Assembly (NCBI GenBank): GCA_021018995.1
Contig: CM037591.1
Location: 69,653,901 to 69,717,900 of the forward strand
Origin: Chloranthus sessilifolius
Taxonomy: Eukaryota; Streptophyta; Magnoliopsida; Chloranthales; Chloranthaceae
Direction of reading: 5' to 3'
DNA length: 64,000 nucleotides
Part shown: positions 9,980-21,843 of the stretch, piece after piece
Layout: every line of letters starts with the position of its first letter
How positions within the stretch are numbered: the first letter of the stretch is position 1
Notes under the pieces: model-generated
Databases searched by the model: none
Told to the model about the DNA's origin: nothing
What the model saw: only the letters and a program-made list of their open reading frames with translations
Position numbers and translations under genes: made by a program

Positions 9980-12900
9980 CTTCCGTTATGATAGACCCAG
10001 GGTCTACACATTCTTTGATTAAGCCAAGTTTTTCTATGAAAATAGGCTTCACACCAAAACCTCTAGACTTCGTTCTCGCTATCTTGACCCCAACGTGAAG
10101 TCCAATCAACATCGGCACCTAATGCCGATCAGTAATCGTCCCGATGGAACATCGCCAAACAAAGGCTGATTTCATTCTGCTTTAAATGAAAGGGTTCGAC
10201 GCAATCCTCGGTATGTATTGGCTGACTAAATTATGAGCTAAGGTAGATTGCCTAGCGAAGATAGTCACTCTCTACCCCAAGAGAGAAATGACATTCAAAT
10301 TCATTGGCATTTGACCAAATGGAGTACCTTTTATATCTGTAATTCGAGCTGAACGATTGATCCGTAAGGGTTGCCAAGGATACCTCACGGTCATTCAAGG
10401 ACAAGAGGACAAGAAAGTTGACATAACTGACATTCTGATAGCCTGTGAATTTCACGACGTCTTTCCTGAAGAATTGCCAGGCCTACCATCTAATAGCGGG
10501 TCAAGTTGACGATAGACTTGACCCCAGGCATGGAACCCGTATCGAAGGCCCCGTATCAAATGGGACCGGCCGAGTTAAAGGAATTGAAGGAACAGTTGCA
10601 AGAACTGTTGGATAAGGGATTCATTAGGCCCAGTGTGTCTCCATGGGGAGCACCAGTGTTGTTTGTTAGGAAGAACAATGGGTCAATGCACTTGTGTATC
10701 GACTACCAATAATTGAATAAGCTGACTATAAAAAATTGGTACCCGTTACCAAGAATTGATGACTTATTTGATCATTTGCAAGGGGTGAAGTTTTTCTCCA
10801 AGATAGACTTACGATCCGGTTACCATCAGATGAAGGTGAAAATTGAAGATGTTCCAAAAATAGCTTTTTACACGAGGTACTGTCATTACGAGTTTCTCAT
10901 AATGCCATTTGGGCTGATGAATGCGCCTGCATCATTTATGGATCTTATGAACCGTATCTTCAAGCCATATCTGGACCGGTTTATGGTTATCTTCATTGAT
11001 GACATTCTCGTATACTCAAAGACGCGAGAAGAACATGAACAACACTTACAGCTAGCATTTTTAACACAACAAGATTCTTAATTGTATGTGAAACTCGACA
11101 AATGTGAATTCTGGTTGCAACAAGTAAGCTTCTTGGGACACATCATCTTGGAGTCGGGTGTAGCTGTTGACCCATCAAGGATAGAGGTCTTGGTAAAATG
11201 GGAACAGCCCAGGACGGTTACTGAAGTTCATAGTTTTCTGACTTTCGCCGGTCTCTACCCTAAATTCGTAGAAGGATTCTCAAAAATAGCTAGACTGCTC
11301 ATGCAGCTCACTCGAAAGAACACCAAATTTGAGTGGACCGACGCGTGTGAGAAGAGCTTCCAAGAGCTCAAGAAAAGACTGACCTCCGCACCCATGCTTA
11401 TACTACCATCTAGCACTGGAGGGCGTTGTATTTACCGATGCATCTCACACTAGCTTGGTTTGTGTATTGAATCAGCATCAGCGACTTGTCGCTTATGGCT
11501 CGAGGCAATTGAAAGATCACGAGAAAAATTATCCCACACATGACCTAGAGCTTACAACGATCATATTTGCTTTGAAGATATGGAGGCATTACCCCCTATG
11601 GTGAGACCTTCAAAATTTTTACCAACCACAAGAGCCTCAAATACTTGTTCACATAGAGAGATCTGAATCTAAGGTAGAGAAGGTGGATGGAATTCTTGAA
11701 AGACTATGACCACATCATCCAGTATCACCTGGGGAGAGCAAACATGGTAGTAGATGCGCTCAGCCGAAAATCGATTCCTCAATTATCACACCTTGTAACC
11801 CGAATACAGAAATGGAAATTGCTTGAGGAATTGACCTCTGGTCTCTCGACATTCGAAGTGAAGAAATCGGGAGAACTTTTGGCTAATATCAAGATTAATT
11901 CAACTCTATTCAAAACGATCAGAGAAAGCTAGTTGAATGATTAAGAAATGATGACCATCAGTCTGAGTGTAGCCACTGGAAATCATCCGGGATTTTCGGT
12001 TAAGAACGACGGTTCCTAGTTGTTTAATGGTCAATTGTGTGTACCGGCTAACAGTGAATTAAGATAGGAAATACTGGAAGAAGCCTATAAATCAACATAT
12101 GTTATTCATCCGGGTAGCACCAAGATGTATCATGATTTGAAGAAGAACTTTTGGTGGAAAGGAATGAAGAAGGATGTTGCAGAACAGGTAGTAAGATGCC
12201 TAGTGTGCCACCAGGTCAAGTCTGACCACAGACACCTTAATGGATTACTAGAGCCCCTACCAGTCCCTGAATAGATATGGGAGGATATTTCGATGAACTT
12301 CATATTAGGTTTGCCCAGAACGTAGAAGGGACACAATGCCATCTGGGTAGTTATTGACCGACTGACCAAATCAGCGCACTTCCTTCCATACAACACGCAC
12401 TATACTGTGAGCAAACTTGCAGAATTGTGTTTGAAGGAGATCGTAAGGCTACACGGCATACCTTCTAGCATCATCTTAGACCGGGACCCACTCTATACAT
12501 CCTAGTTTTGGCACCATTTCCAAGAAGGAATGGGTTCTAAACTTGAGTTCAGCTCAACTTTTTACCCACAAACTTATGGAAAAACCGAACAGGTGAATCA
12601 AGTAATAGAAGACATGCTCAAGGCATGTATGCTAGATCTCCAAGGGTCATGGGATAATCACCTGTTATTAGTTGAATTTGCCTACAACAACAGTTACCAG
12701 GCGAGTATCGGCATGGCTCTGTTTGAAGCGCTATTTGGTCGCCGGTGTCAATCTCCGCTAAATTGGGAAGAAGTTGGAGAGCATGTTCTACTGGGCCCGA
12801 AATTCATTGAGAGCACAAACGAGACAGTTCGACTCATTCTGGAATGTTTAAAGGTTACACAAAGTAGTCAGAAGAGTTATGCCAACCATAAAAGATAAAA

Positions 12901-13462
12901 CGTGGAGTTTCAGGTGCTTGTTGCACACAAGAATCTGTTATATAGATATTAGTTTATTGTGAAAATGTGCTAAAAGTTGTATCCCTTTCAGGTTGGGGAT
13001 CACGTCTTCATAAAGATATCACCGACCAAGGGCGTGATGAGGTTTGGCAAGCGAGGAAAGCTAAGCCCACGGTACATTGGCCCTTTTGAAGTGTTAGGCC
13101 ACGTTGGCTACGTAGCCCATCGTGTTGCCCTACCACCCCAGCTGTCGAGCATTCACAGCGTGTTCCACGTGTCAATGCTAAGAAAGTACATCAAAGATGC
13201 GTCACACGTGGTAGACTACTAGCCTATCGAGGTACCAGAAGATTTGACGCTGATAGAGGAACCTGTAAGGGTATTGGATCGTAAGGAGTAGAGTCGAAGA
13301 ACTAAAAGAATTCCTCTCATCCTAATTCAGTGGTGCAACCATCTTGTCGAAGAAGCGACTGGGAACGAGAGGCAGAGATTCGTGATCAATACCCGAATCT
13401 ATTTTCCTGAGGTTATTACGCCTTTTGTTGCTACCAAGTACGAAAACCATGTTTCACTATAG
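9980..13462 (+). pseudogene. pol: E1 pol remnant (PR-RT-RH-INT-chromodomain)
   Basis: Protease motif IDPGSTHSLI is near 9992. Reverse transcriptase covers about 10506-11100, including [41 protein letters not shown] and the catalytic [11 protein letters not shown] near 10993. RNase H remnants are at 11430-11790 (DALSRK at its end). Integrase spans about 12060-13220: zinc-binding H-H and CLVC near 12200, catalytic Asp residues in DISMNF and LDRDPLY, and Glu in GKTEQVNQ. A chromodomain-like tail follows to 13462. The polyprotein is broken by in-frame stops (for example at about 10710 and 11080) and frameshifts. A 78-bp intron-like segment interrupts integrase at 12914-12991. Confidence 0.9.
12914..12991 (+). 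other. intron-like segment in E1 integrase
   Basis: The coding sequence ...VEFQ ends with CAG, then a 78-bp segment starts GTGCTTG and ends TATCCCTTTCAG, after which coding resumes with VGDHVFIKISP. Removal restores the usual chromovirus join between these two blocks. E2 has a different 84-bp segment at the same codon (26514-26597). GT/AG borders and the pyrimidine-rich 3' end are seen directly; splicing is inference. The length is a multiple of three but it contains an in-frame TAG. Confidence 0.6.
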
Positions 13463-13740
13463 GGGGACCCACATGTATGAACGATGTATACCCTTATGTT
13501 CAAATAATATATAATAGTCTTACGAACACTCCATTTTGATGCAAGTTCTACGTATTTTAAATTGATGCGAGAACATGTGCAACATCAACGCAATTATTTT
13601 CATAATAGTTTACTCACACTTATCATGAGATCGGGCTACGACTTTGAAGAAATACTATGCTATATACAGCTAAAGCAACAATTAATGAAACCAAGACACC
13701 GGAAAACACTCAACCTTAAGCCCTTGTACCTAAAGCTAGC
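13463..13740 (+). other. E1 spacer between pol and additional ORF
   Basis: After the pol stop there is a short purine run (AGGGGGACCC near 13461) and AT-rich sequence. Short open frames here (13562 onward) show no recognisable domain. Confidence 0.4.
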
Positions 13741-13833
13741 CCGCTTAAGCGTCAAAATCATGCTCGAGCATCCACATAAAACACGCTCGAGCGTAACCCG
13801 TACCGCTCGAGCGGCTATCGAATCTAAAAATAG
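13741..13833 (+). promoter_or_regulatory. palindrome cluster and TATA-like box, E1 additional ORF
   Basis: Four clean palindromes: CGCTTAAGCG (13742-13751), TGCTCGAGCA (13761-13770), ACGCTCGAGCGT (13783-13794) and CCGCTCGAGCGG (13803-13814), then TATA-like CTAAAAATAG (13824-13833), about 230 bases before the ORF start at 14064. Downstream CGCGAAGTTT (about 13860) is shared with the E2 additional-ORF leader (about 27431). The same CTCGAG palindrome fills the E1 LTR. Confidence 0.7.
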
Positions 13834-14063
13834 GGCTCGAAGCCTATTTGTTCACTCCCGCGAAGTTTTAAAACACTCCGACGCTTTGTTTTCTTCCTTC
13901 CTCCGCTAGAAGAAGCTCAAACCCACTCCAAGGGACTTCATTCCATCGTGCTCATGCAAGATCTCTTCGAATTTCAACCCTAACTCTTGTGCATACCTCC
14001 ATTTTGAGCGGTAAAACCCTAGAAACCTATCTCTTTGGAATTTTCTTATTTTTCCTTCAATCC

Positions 14064-14690
14064 ATGGCTTCAAAGAAGATAGCGGTTTTGAAGCCCTCTA
14101 AATCTCAATCTTTGAAGAAATCAAAGAGTGTCTCGAAACCAACCCTGGAACTGGCTCTCGTGCAATCCGCCGCATGGTGGGCTAACAAGACCCTAGCACC
14201 TGCATGGTCTTTTAGCCAGGACTACATTATGGACAAGGACACTACCTCGTGGGCGATCAATTATATTCGTCGGCACAGGTGACCCTGTTGAAGCATTCAC
14301 CACCAAAATCGATGATAGAATCCTTCACTTTGACGCCCGCGATGTCACTGACACCAAAGGCTATCATATGAACTTCTGTGATAGCTTGGGGCTCTACCAG
14401 CCACACACCAAAAGTATCCCAATTCAGGTCATTGCCATAAAAATTATGGATGACGGCCTAGTAGGTAATGGGGCTATCCACAGAGCCCAATTGCCACCCG
14501 AAATGTGGCCGCTTGATGATATTTTTGGAAAGAATCTGTACTCACTCCAACATTAGCAAGAACGGAGAGGACCCCTACTGCATGCCCTGTACTCAGGTTT
14601 TGGTGAGTGCTGGTTTAATGCGGCTAAATTAATTTTCGACGGCATTGTATATGCCCATGACCACTTGCTGAGTACAGCAACCTGATCAGT
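14064..14690 (+). pseudogene. E1 additional ORF, plant transposon-protein type
   Basis: The start MASKKIAVLKP has a basic Lys/Ser-rich N-terminus. It is followed by a globular part recognisable by comparison with E2 and E4: AWWANKT (E2 TEWWESRK), KIDDRILHFDARDV (E2 EIDGYIFHFDFDDI), RAQLPPEMWPLDDIFGKNLY (E2 RVQLPAHMLPLDIIFRKNLF) and QERRGPLLHALYS (E2 QERRDALL-TLYS). The layout resembles the domain annotated as putative plant transposon protein, a family of unknown biochemistry; that match is from memory. A stop at 14281 and one at 14554 break it, and the C-terminus is missing. It lies in sense orientation between pol and the lost 3' LTR. Confidence 0.7.
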
Positions 14691-14972
14691 CACATAATTT
14701 ACTATTTTATCACCCTTAACTTAGTGATGATAGGACTTAGTTTGCTACTAACAAGTTAACGATGTGCAGACATTAAGGAAAAATAGTGAAAGAGAGCCAA
14801 AGTGTTAATATTCGTCAAAATGAACTGAAAAAAGTAGTAAGAAAGATAATTGAGCGAAAAAGATGATTTCTCGCCTACCAAAAGCCAGAAAATTGTCATT
14901 TTCGATTCTACAAAAGAGACAAAAGAAGAAAAGCAAAAAATTATAATCCAGAGAATTGTTCGAATAGGAAAC
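14691..14972. other. unassigned junction DNA
   Basis: AT-rich sequence between the last recognisable codons of the E1 additional ORF and the Tat-type LTR. I see no gene; it may be E1 3' sequence or an older insertion. Confidence 0.4.
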
Positions 14973-16487
14973 TGTGCAACCACAGATCTTTGAGGATCCC
15001 GTCGCAACAATGCTCACTCCCGAAATGTTTAGAGTCGCCACCCGGAGCTTTTGGTGTCTCGGGGAACCTAAATCAATTTTATAAACACCAAAGTGCCAAA
15101 AATGTGACTCTGATTTACCGGTCTATGCCAAAGGCTCTTGGGTTGGGGATTCAGTTATCGATTAGGAAGGTGTTAAACACCCGATCAACCCGCTCAAAAG
15201 TGGTCTCTACTTATGGCCAAAATAAAAAGAAAAGTGCACTTCCTCTTGCCCAAGGGCACTTGGATCCTATATGTGCCCCTCCGCAATTACCGAGATTTTG
15301 GTGGCGTAATGGCACAAATTCAAGGATAAAGGAAAAGCGGAGAAGGTAGAGGTGTAGAGGGGAGAGCCGGAGCTCTCAGGCCCTTGTAGCACAATTGTAG
15401 ACCTTTGCGTAGGTGCGCTTGACGAGCTTCCAGTAGCTTGAGTGGATGAAGAATGAGTTCTAACATCTAAGGCTTGATAACTAAGGGGTAGAGGAAGAAG
15501 GCTAAGGAGTAGCTCTCTCCTAGACTCAAAGGTATTTAATGGGGGAGAGGGTTTCTAAGGAGGTTTGGAATTCTGGAATTTATATGGGTATTTGGTGTAC
15601 CAAAGGGGAGGAGGGGATTGCTTAATATCTTTCTCTCTCTTGGAAAAAATTCAAGCCATTTGCAAGGAGGGTGCCTCTCTATTTAGAGGAAAAGAGAGGG
15701 TTAGGGGGGTGCGTAGAGGCTAATTAGGATTAGCAATTAGATAATCCTAACATCTAAGGTTTCCTAGGATTTTAGGGTCATGGATATGTGTGAGGATAAG
15801 ATCAGTGGTAGATGATAGGGTGAGGTTTCAAATGACTAGAGGGTTGCAAATAGGGTAAACAAGGGTGCAACAATCCTAATGAAATGCACCCTAAACATTG
15901 GGATGGTCAACAAGTCAAACCCTAAAAGTAAAATTCAAGCAAAAACTAGAGGTTACTGTAGCTAATCTTGGCGTGTGTATTACACACGCCAAGCATAGCT
16001 ATAGTGTCCTGGAAGTCAGAGCTTATGGGGGGATCCACCTATACTTGGCTTGTGTAATAGACATGCCAAGCCATTTCTGGGAAAAATAAATGGTTGGGCA
16101 TGTGTAATATACACGCCATGCATGCCTTCTGCTAGGTGCACTTGGTCGCTTTTTTAGATCGTCATAACTTTTGATGTATAACTCGGATTGAGGTGATTCT
16201 TAGCTTGTTGGAAAGCTGGGAATCTCTACTTTTCAATGGTATAAGATTTGGTCTCAATAGAGGTCCCTACCATCCCTGGTACATCTGACTCTATCCACAG
16301 CTCTAGAGGGCTAACTAAGGGTTCGAGGAGGTTTCTAAAGGTTGGGGGTGATTCCTACGGGTTTGGGTAAGTTTATAAGGATTTAAGAATATTCCTAAGG
16401 ATACGAGAGGTGCTATCTGAAGCTCGGGGGTGCACCTCTCTCGAAGTATGTCTCGATCGGGCCTTGGGCCAATTTTGGGTGTCTACA
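14973..16487 (-). mobile_element. Tat-family LTR, copy T1
   Basis: Plus-strand ends are TGTGCAACC (14973) and GGTGTCTACA (16487). It is homologous over its length to the LTRs at 33454-35128, 37971-39577 and 52809-53924. Next to 16487 is GATGCCCCTCTTT, whose complement is a polypurine tract, so this is the 3' LTR of a minus-strand element. It contains the conserved U5 block with AGAGTCGCCACC (about 15031), a decayed TATA box (CTCTATTTAGAG near 15686), three palindromes (15968-16118) and the ATAACTTTTGATGTATAACTC module near 16165. Confidence 0.8.
15968..16118 (-). promoter_or_regulatory. TGTG-type palindromes in T1 LTR
   Basis: Three 25-bp palindromes start at 15968, 16045 and 16094. The first is perfect: outer arms TTGGCG/CGCCAA, inner arms TGTG/CACA, centre TATTA. 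Flanks of the second and third match those of the CAAC-type palindromes in the E3 LTR (39083, 39131), but the inner arms differ. Confidence 0.8.
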
Positions 16488-16910
16488 GATGCCCCTCTTT
16501 GGTATTTGATCACTAATGATCGCATGCCAAAGAAAGAGACATTAGAAGAGGCCAAAGGCAACACTGACGGGTCAACTATATTCAGAACAAACCTCAAATA
16601 TCAGGTGGGCAACATGGTGAGTAAACAGAAGCCTTGTATATCAGGAAAAACATCCGATCCTCAAGGTTATCAGTCCCCAAGTGCTTAGCGACATTACTAG
16701 GCATAACGAAGATGGAGCGAGTTGCGAAAGCCCAATATGTTGGGAAAAACATCTGGTTCTCAAGATGGTTGAAGATGTTTAATGTTCAAGTTTCATTATG
16801 AATAAAATAGCTCCGTAAGTGAGGTGGTGATCGACCCATACTCAAAGATAGGCGCGAAGTAAATATGCGATGATTCACAGCTTGTGTCCAATCATACGAG
16901 GTATTGATTG
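16488..16910 (-). mobile_element. T1 polypurine tract and 3' internal segment
   Basis: The minus strand carries the polypurine tract CCAAAGAGGGGCATC beside the LTR. The following sequence (ATCACTAATGATCG, AGAAGAGGCC, GCGCTTAGCG-like, CCAATCATACGAGG) aligns with 35129-35550 and 39578-40000. Similarity stops near 16910, where cargo-gene promoter sequence begins. Confidence 0.75.
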
Positions 16911-16940
16911 CACCATTTCGTGTCCGAGGGGGATCAAACT

Positions 16941-17131
16941 CGGTGTGTAAAATATACATGTAAAGCCAAAATTAGCCATGAAGAGCCTAGCGTGTGTATT
17001 ATACACCCAAGCCAAATTGGGCCTGGTTTGGCTTGGCATGTGCATTACACATTCCAGGCCACATTGGGGTCAAAATTTGCCTGGTGTGTATGTTATACAT
17101 GCCAAGACAAAATAGGGAGGGTTTTTAAACC
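16941..17131 (+). promoter_or_regulatory. palindrome array upstream of PMD cargo gene
   Basis: Four decayed TGTG-type palindromes start at about 16941, 16987, 17031 and 17079, 44-48 bp apart. They are followed by TATA-like GGTTTTTAAACC (about 17120-17131) and a CT-rich leader. The same motif class is in the T1 LTR and upstream of the DUF7745-like gene (21844-22042). Confidence 0.65.
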
Positions 17132-17791
17132 ATCAAGCTCAAGCCATCATTTTCAAAATCTATTCCTCTCCCCATCTCCAAACCGAAAAGGAACTTCCTC
17201 CTAGCATTCATTTGAGTTGATTTGATCCTTGCTTTATCGTCGGAGTTTGCTCCCGCCGTTCAAATTCACATTCCACACCAGATCAAGGGTCCATTTTTCT
17301 TGAAGGTTATCAAAGTTTCCTCATTCTTTCTTTATTTTTTCTTGAATAATTTACAATGTGGTTAGGATTTTTTCTTTTTTGGATGATGAATGGGTGATTT
17401 TTCTTGCAAGTATAATTATGTATGACTCATTTGATTTTTTTACATGTGCATTGGCCTTGATTTTGGGTAAAAATATGATTTTTTGTGATGCCGTACTCTT
17501 TTTCTTCACTTGTTAATGTGAGTAGGGGCCTCTCCCTCTCTTTTTAGTGCGGATCTAGACGGCTCTCTTTTTTTTTGTGTGCAATGCAAGATGATTTATT
17601 ATTGTTTGTTTTATTCTGTATTTTTATTGTGTAAGCCTTTATTATTATTTTACATTTTTATTATTGTTTGTTTGGAAAAGAAGGACTCTCTTTTGTGTAT
17701 GTTTATACATGTTTTTTTTTCTTTTTTTTTCTCTCTTCTTCTTCTTTTTTTTCGATTTTTTTTTTTTGAATTTATTGTCTATGCATGTTAA

Positions 17792-17822
<31 letters not shown>

Positions 17823-17925
17823 ATTATTATATATATATATATTAATTATTATATATATATTTTTTTTATTTGTGTGTTGGGAAAGAAAAAGAACGACCCT
17901 CCCTTTTTTGGATTTTCTGTTACAT
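17132..17925. repeat. leader/intron-like T-rich tract with (TA)n
   Basis: CT-rich leader-like sequence (17132-17310) grades into a T-rich tract with poly-T runs (17700-17770) and (TA)n blocks near 17793-17860. It lies between the promoter-like array and the first coding exon of the PMD gene, so it could be the first intron; that is inference. Confidence 0.5.
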
Positions 17926-18372
17926 AACTGTATACACATTTTTTGTTTTCTTTTTTGGTTTTATTTTTTTGGTTACATAAATGTACACACATTTTTTTTC
18001 TTGTTTTCTTTTTTGGAATTTTTGGTTGCATAAATGCACACACGCACACCATTAGTTTGTTTTAGTTTTTTGATTTTTTGGTTGCATAAATTCACCTACA
18101 TATATATTTTTTGTTTTCTTTTTTTGGATTTTTTTTTGGTTGCATAAATGCACACACATATGTATATTTTTCGTTTTCTTTTTGGATTTTTTTTAATTGC
18201 ATACATGTACACACATATATATTTTTTTTGTTTTCTTTTTGGATTTTTTTGGTTGCATAAATGCACACACATGTATATTTTTCGTTTTCTTTTTGGATTT
18301 TTTTGGTTGCATACATGTACACACATATATATTTTTTTTGTTTTCTTTTTGGATTTTTTTGGTTGCATAAAT

Positions 18373-18430
<58 letters not shown>

Positions 18431-18573
18431 TTTTTGGTTTTCTTTTTTTGGTTGCATAAATGCACACACACACATATATATATATATTTTGGTTTTCTTT
18501 TTTCAGTTGCATAAATGCACACACACATATATTTTTTTTGTTTTCTTTTTGGATTTTTTTGGTTGCATAAATG

Positions 18574-18645
<72 letters not shown>

Positions 18646-18829
18646 CTCTTCTTTTTTTTGGATTTTTTTGGTTGCATAAATGCACACACATGTATATTTT
18701 TTTGTTTTCTTTTTGGATTTTTTTGGTTGCATTAATGCAGACACATATATATTTTTTTTGTTTTCATTTTTGGTTGTTTTTTTCGGTTACACATGTGCAC
18801 ACATTTTTTGCTTGTTTTTATCATTGTTA

Positions 18830-18860
<31 letters not shown>

Positions 18861-18870
18861 TTTCTGCTTT
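17926..18870. repeat. minisatellite with (CA)n and (TA)n blocks
   Basis: About fourteen units share the core TTGGTTGCATAAATGCACAC followed by variable (CA)n(TA)n and TTTTTTTGTTTTCTTTTTGGA. Unit length varies from about 50 to 110 bp because of the embedded microsatellites, the longest (TA)n being near 18592-18641. Every reading frame gives low-complexity ORFs on both strands; these are not genes. The tract sits in what looks like the first intron of the PMD gene. Confidence 0.9.
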
Positions 18871-19054
18871 CTCTGTTTTGAAATGTGGGGGGGGGTGGTT
18901 TGGGCCTCCCCCTCTTCTGATGTATTTCTTTTTAGAAGTGACGACGATTATTGATGGAAAAAATGAGAGGGGCATACTTACCCCCGTTTTGGCTTGCGGC
19001 AATCAGTTTCTTGCTACTGACATGTTTTGATACTGTTGTTTGTTTCCATCTCAG

Positions 19055-21390
19055 GATGTCGAGTGAAGAACACGGGCAGGAGGAAGGGCAACAAGAGGGA
19101 CCGAAGGTGGTCTATGGTCCACAGGGGGAGCAGCTTTTGGGGGTACAACGCTTTTCCTAGCCTTGGTACAAAATGCAGGGCAAGGCAGCCCGTACTAGCC
19201 TGCTCAATCAACAGTACGTCCATATTTCAAACTTTGGGATTGTTAGCAAGGTAATGAAATAAGTTTTATTTTGCCGCCTGGTCCTTTCTTTATGAAAGCA
19301 TTCTTTGCCTGTAGGATCTGACACCTCTTCATCTTGACGCAGGACTTGCCACCCATTATGTTCCAGGGAGGTTTGCTTGACCTTCAGCACTTTTACCATT
19401 ATCTCCCTCTGTTGGTGAAGTTTCTCCTTGCCCCGGCCGGCTTTGGAGATTTCCTTTCATCCCCTACCACGAGGGGTTACTCGGCCTATGTGAAGGCCCT
19501 GATTGAACGTTTTTGGTCTGAGACCATGACCTTTCACATGGCTATGGTAGAGATGGCTATTACCCCCGTCGATTGGTCGATGATTACGGGGATAAGGATT
19601 GGGGGTACGCTGGTGACCAACCTTCATCTACCAGGCCGGGATGAGGTGGTGCAATTAATCGAGGATTACCCCTCCGCCCAAAACAAGCATGGCTTTAAGG
19701 TCAAATTATCTTGGTTGGCTGAGTTGTTCGGTGAGAATGAGTTGGTGGATCTGGGCTAGCCAGATGCAAATATCTTCCTTGAGCCAGGGGGTGCACTGAT
19801 GTTGGCTCGCATTTCGCTCCTCTTCATTTAGGCAAGACCCTTTTAGCAAATGCTAGCGGAGGCTGGGTTTCGATGTATTTGCTCAGCCTTACCAGGAATT
19901 GGGACAACATGCATCGGTATGACTAGGGTGGGGCTGGATATGCCGGGCAGATGTCTAGCTTGGCCCGTTCCTCAGTTGTGAGTATGGCTTCTGTCGTCCA
20001 TTTCTGGCTCGTGATTGAGGTAACCTCTGACTTTTCCACTTTCCTTAATTCATTGGCTAGTCATTTATCTTACATCTGACACATCTTCTACCTTGACTGT
20101 TGCTTTTATTTTCAGATCTAGGGTACTTGCACTTTCAGCCTGGCCACCCACTTCTTTTTTCGGATGTCTATACATATTCGCTCATGTGTAATTGGCACAA
20201 AAACCATAGCCGGGACGTTGGGATGAAGCATTTGGAGATGGGCCTGAGGTCTCGATTTGACTTGTTGATCCCGGAGCAGGTATGGCCATTTCTCTCTTTT
20301 CTCTCTCAACATTTCTTTTTATGCTTCCTATTTGGCTGATGGGATATTTTTCTATCTAGGCAGGTCATCCATGACCCTTACGTTGTTCTCCCTTCTGAGA
20401 TCGAGCCGTCGTGGGTCCGTCTCACTTCTTTGTTGACCGTCGCATAGTCTTCTTCTACGGGGCTAGGGCGTATTACCTGAGAGAGAGGGGTACATAAGTA
20501 GCGAGATGACTTTGCCATGTCGCAGGCTCCTCCGATGGACGTTATGGCTCCTGTGGGTACTATTGAGGAGCTCTCTGCCAGGTTTCTTCATCATGGGATC
20601 CCCATTGATGATCTTCTCATGCCTGGGGGGTACCAGATGTGGTATGAGTCCCTGCCCTATCAGTCCATTCTACCATATTTTGTGCCTGGTGCCAACTTCC
20701 TGGCATTTGGTGGCACAGGAGATCAGGTAGTTCTCCTTTTTAGGCAAGTTCCAATGGTTTTGATTCAGTTTTTATTTCTACTGACTGAGACCATGCTTGT
20801 TTTCACAATTTGAGTAGGAAGACGATTCTGATGATGATGATGCGACGACGGTAGGTCCTGCAGAGGCTACGAGGGTTGGTCCTTCAGCCCCCTCTGGCAC
20901 GGGTGCTTTAGGTAGTTCTACAGCTGAGGTTCAAGGAGCATTTAGATGAGCGGGCCTGCCTATCCGCCGAAGCGGTCCGAGTCCCCCCTCCTCAGTTGGT
21001 TCCTGGGGTAAGTTTTTTTTCTTTTTATATTTTTGCTTTCTAGAGGAATGCCTATGTTTGTGCCTGTGGCTCTTGTGACTAATACCTCTCTTTTCTTTTA
21101 TGCAGAACTATGAATCAGCCGTGAATCAGGCCGAGTACTACCGCAATATTGTCGGCCTCCGGGACGTGGAGATGGTGAGTGTCATACTGATTTGTTCCGA
21201 TCATTGCCCTGTTATTTTTCCTTTCAACCGATCTTGATGGCTTTGGATATGACTTGCAGCATGCTCATGAAAAGGAATCGCGCTCCTTACTTAGTCGGCT
21301 TTCCTAGGCGTGGTCCCGAGTGGGGAGGTACGGATGTACCATAGCACCTCGCGCCATCACAAGAAGTCGAAGGGTGCTGCTAAGGATTGA
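19055..21390 (+). pseudogene. plant mobile domain (MAIN-like) gene, with introns, decayed
   Basis: PMD proteins (MAIN/MAIL family) occur as host nuclear proteins and as transposon cargo. Coding starts at ATG 19056 after acceptor CCATCTCAG. Plausible exons: 19055-19250; 19343-20019; 20116-20279; 20364-about 20727; about 20818-21007; about 21106-21174; from 21261. Exon 2 carries the clearest PMD signature, ALIERFWSETMTFHMAMVEM followed by AITPVDWSMITGIRIGG, and in another frame LGKTLLAN...GGWVSMYLLSL...NMHRYD, then SMASVVHFWLVIE. Exon 3 gives GYLHFQPGHPLLF and exon 4 FFYGARAYYLRERG. Exon 5 is an acidic DDSDDDD linker, followed by a helical C-terminus (QAEYYRNIVGLRDVEM). Stops at about 19158, 19757 and 20119 and frame changes show decay. 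It is antisense to the flanking Tat LTR, and its upstream array matches that LTR's palindromes. Confidence 0.75.
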
Positions 21391-21843
21391 GCTCTTAAAC
21401 TGATTTGATTTAGACACACTTGAACTATTGGAATCTTTCTATTTTTATTTTGGGATGATGTTATCGGAGACCATTTTTTGGATGGCTTTTATTATTTTGG
21501 ATGAATGCCATTGTTTTTCCCTCTTTATTGCCTACTCCACTTCTTTCTTCTTTCTCTTTCAGTGGTATGTTGGCTTTCTTCTACAGGATGAGCCTAATTT
21601 AGAAAAGAATGACCTTGGGGCCATGCCCTTGGTTGACATTTTGCCACCATTTCATGTCTGTGTGGATTTTTCCTACATAGGAAATCATGTGTTAGTTGGA
21701 CATGACCCAAAAATTTTGTATCTCTGAACGTGGGCAAGTGCCTTTTAAGCAAATGACAGGAAACGCAGGTGGGCTGCCTAAGGGATCAGCCAAATGACCT
21801 CCCCAATACTCACTTTTCCTCCTTTGGATGGCAGAAAATGGTG
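21391..21843. other. intergenic spacer between cargo genes
   Basis: Contains an open 99-codon frame at 21428-21727 rich in aromatic residues with no recognisable domain; it may be 3' untranslated sequence of the PMD gene. Nothing else is recognised. Confidence 0.4.

Larger units (their letters stand above)
5180..14972 (+). mobile_element. Ty3/gypsy chromovirus element E1, 3' LTR missing
   Basis: Order seen: LTR starting TGTAACACCCC (5180), primer site (8371), gag with zinc knuckles, protease, reverse transcriptase, RNase H, integrase, chromodomain-like tail, then a promoter-like palindrome cluster and a downstream additional ORF. The chromodomain, the Met-tRNA-like primer site, the long LTR and its TGTAACACC start fit the Tekay/Del chromoviruses. 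Many stops and frameshifts show an old inactive copy. The 3' LTR is absent: the element stops at or before the Tat-type LTR that begins at 14973. Confidence 0.85.

Noticed and set aside
13562..13909. 115-codon frame before the E1 additional ORF
   Set aside because: It spans the palindrome and TATA-like promoter and has no counterpart in E2 or E4.
18092..18881. Long overlapping open frames on both strands (up to about 206 codons)
   Set aside because: They are translations of the minisatellite and its (CA)n(TA)n blocks; composition is low complexity and no domain is present.
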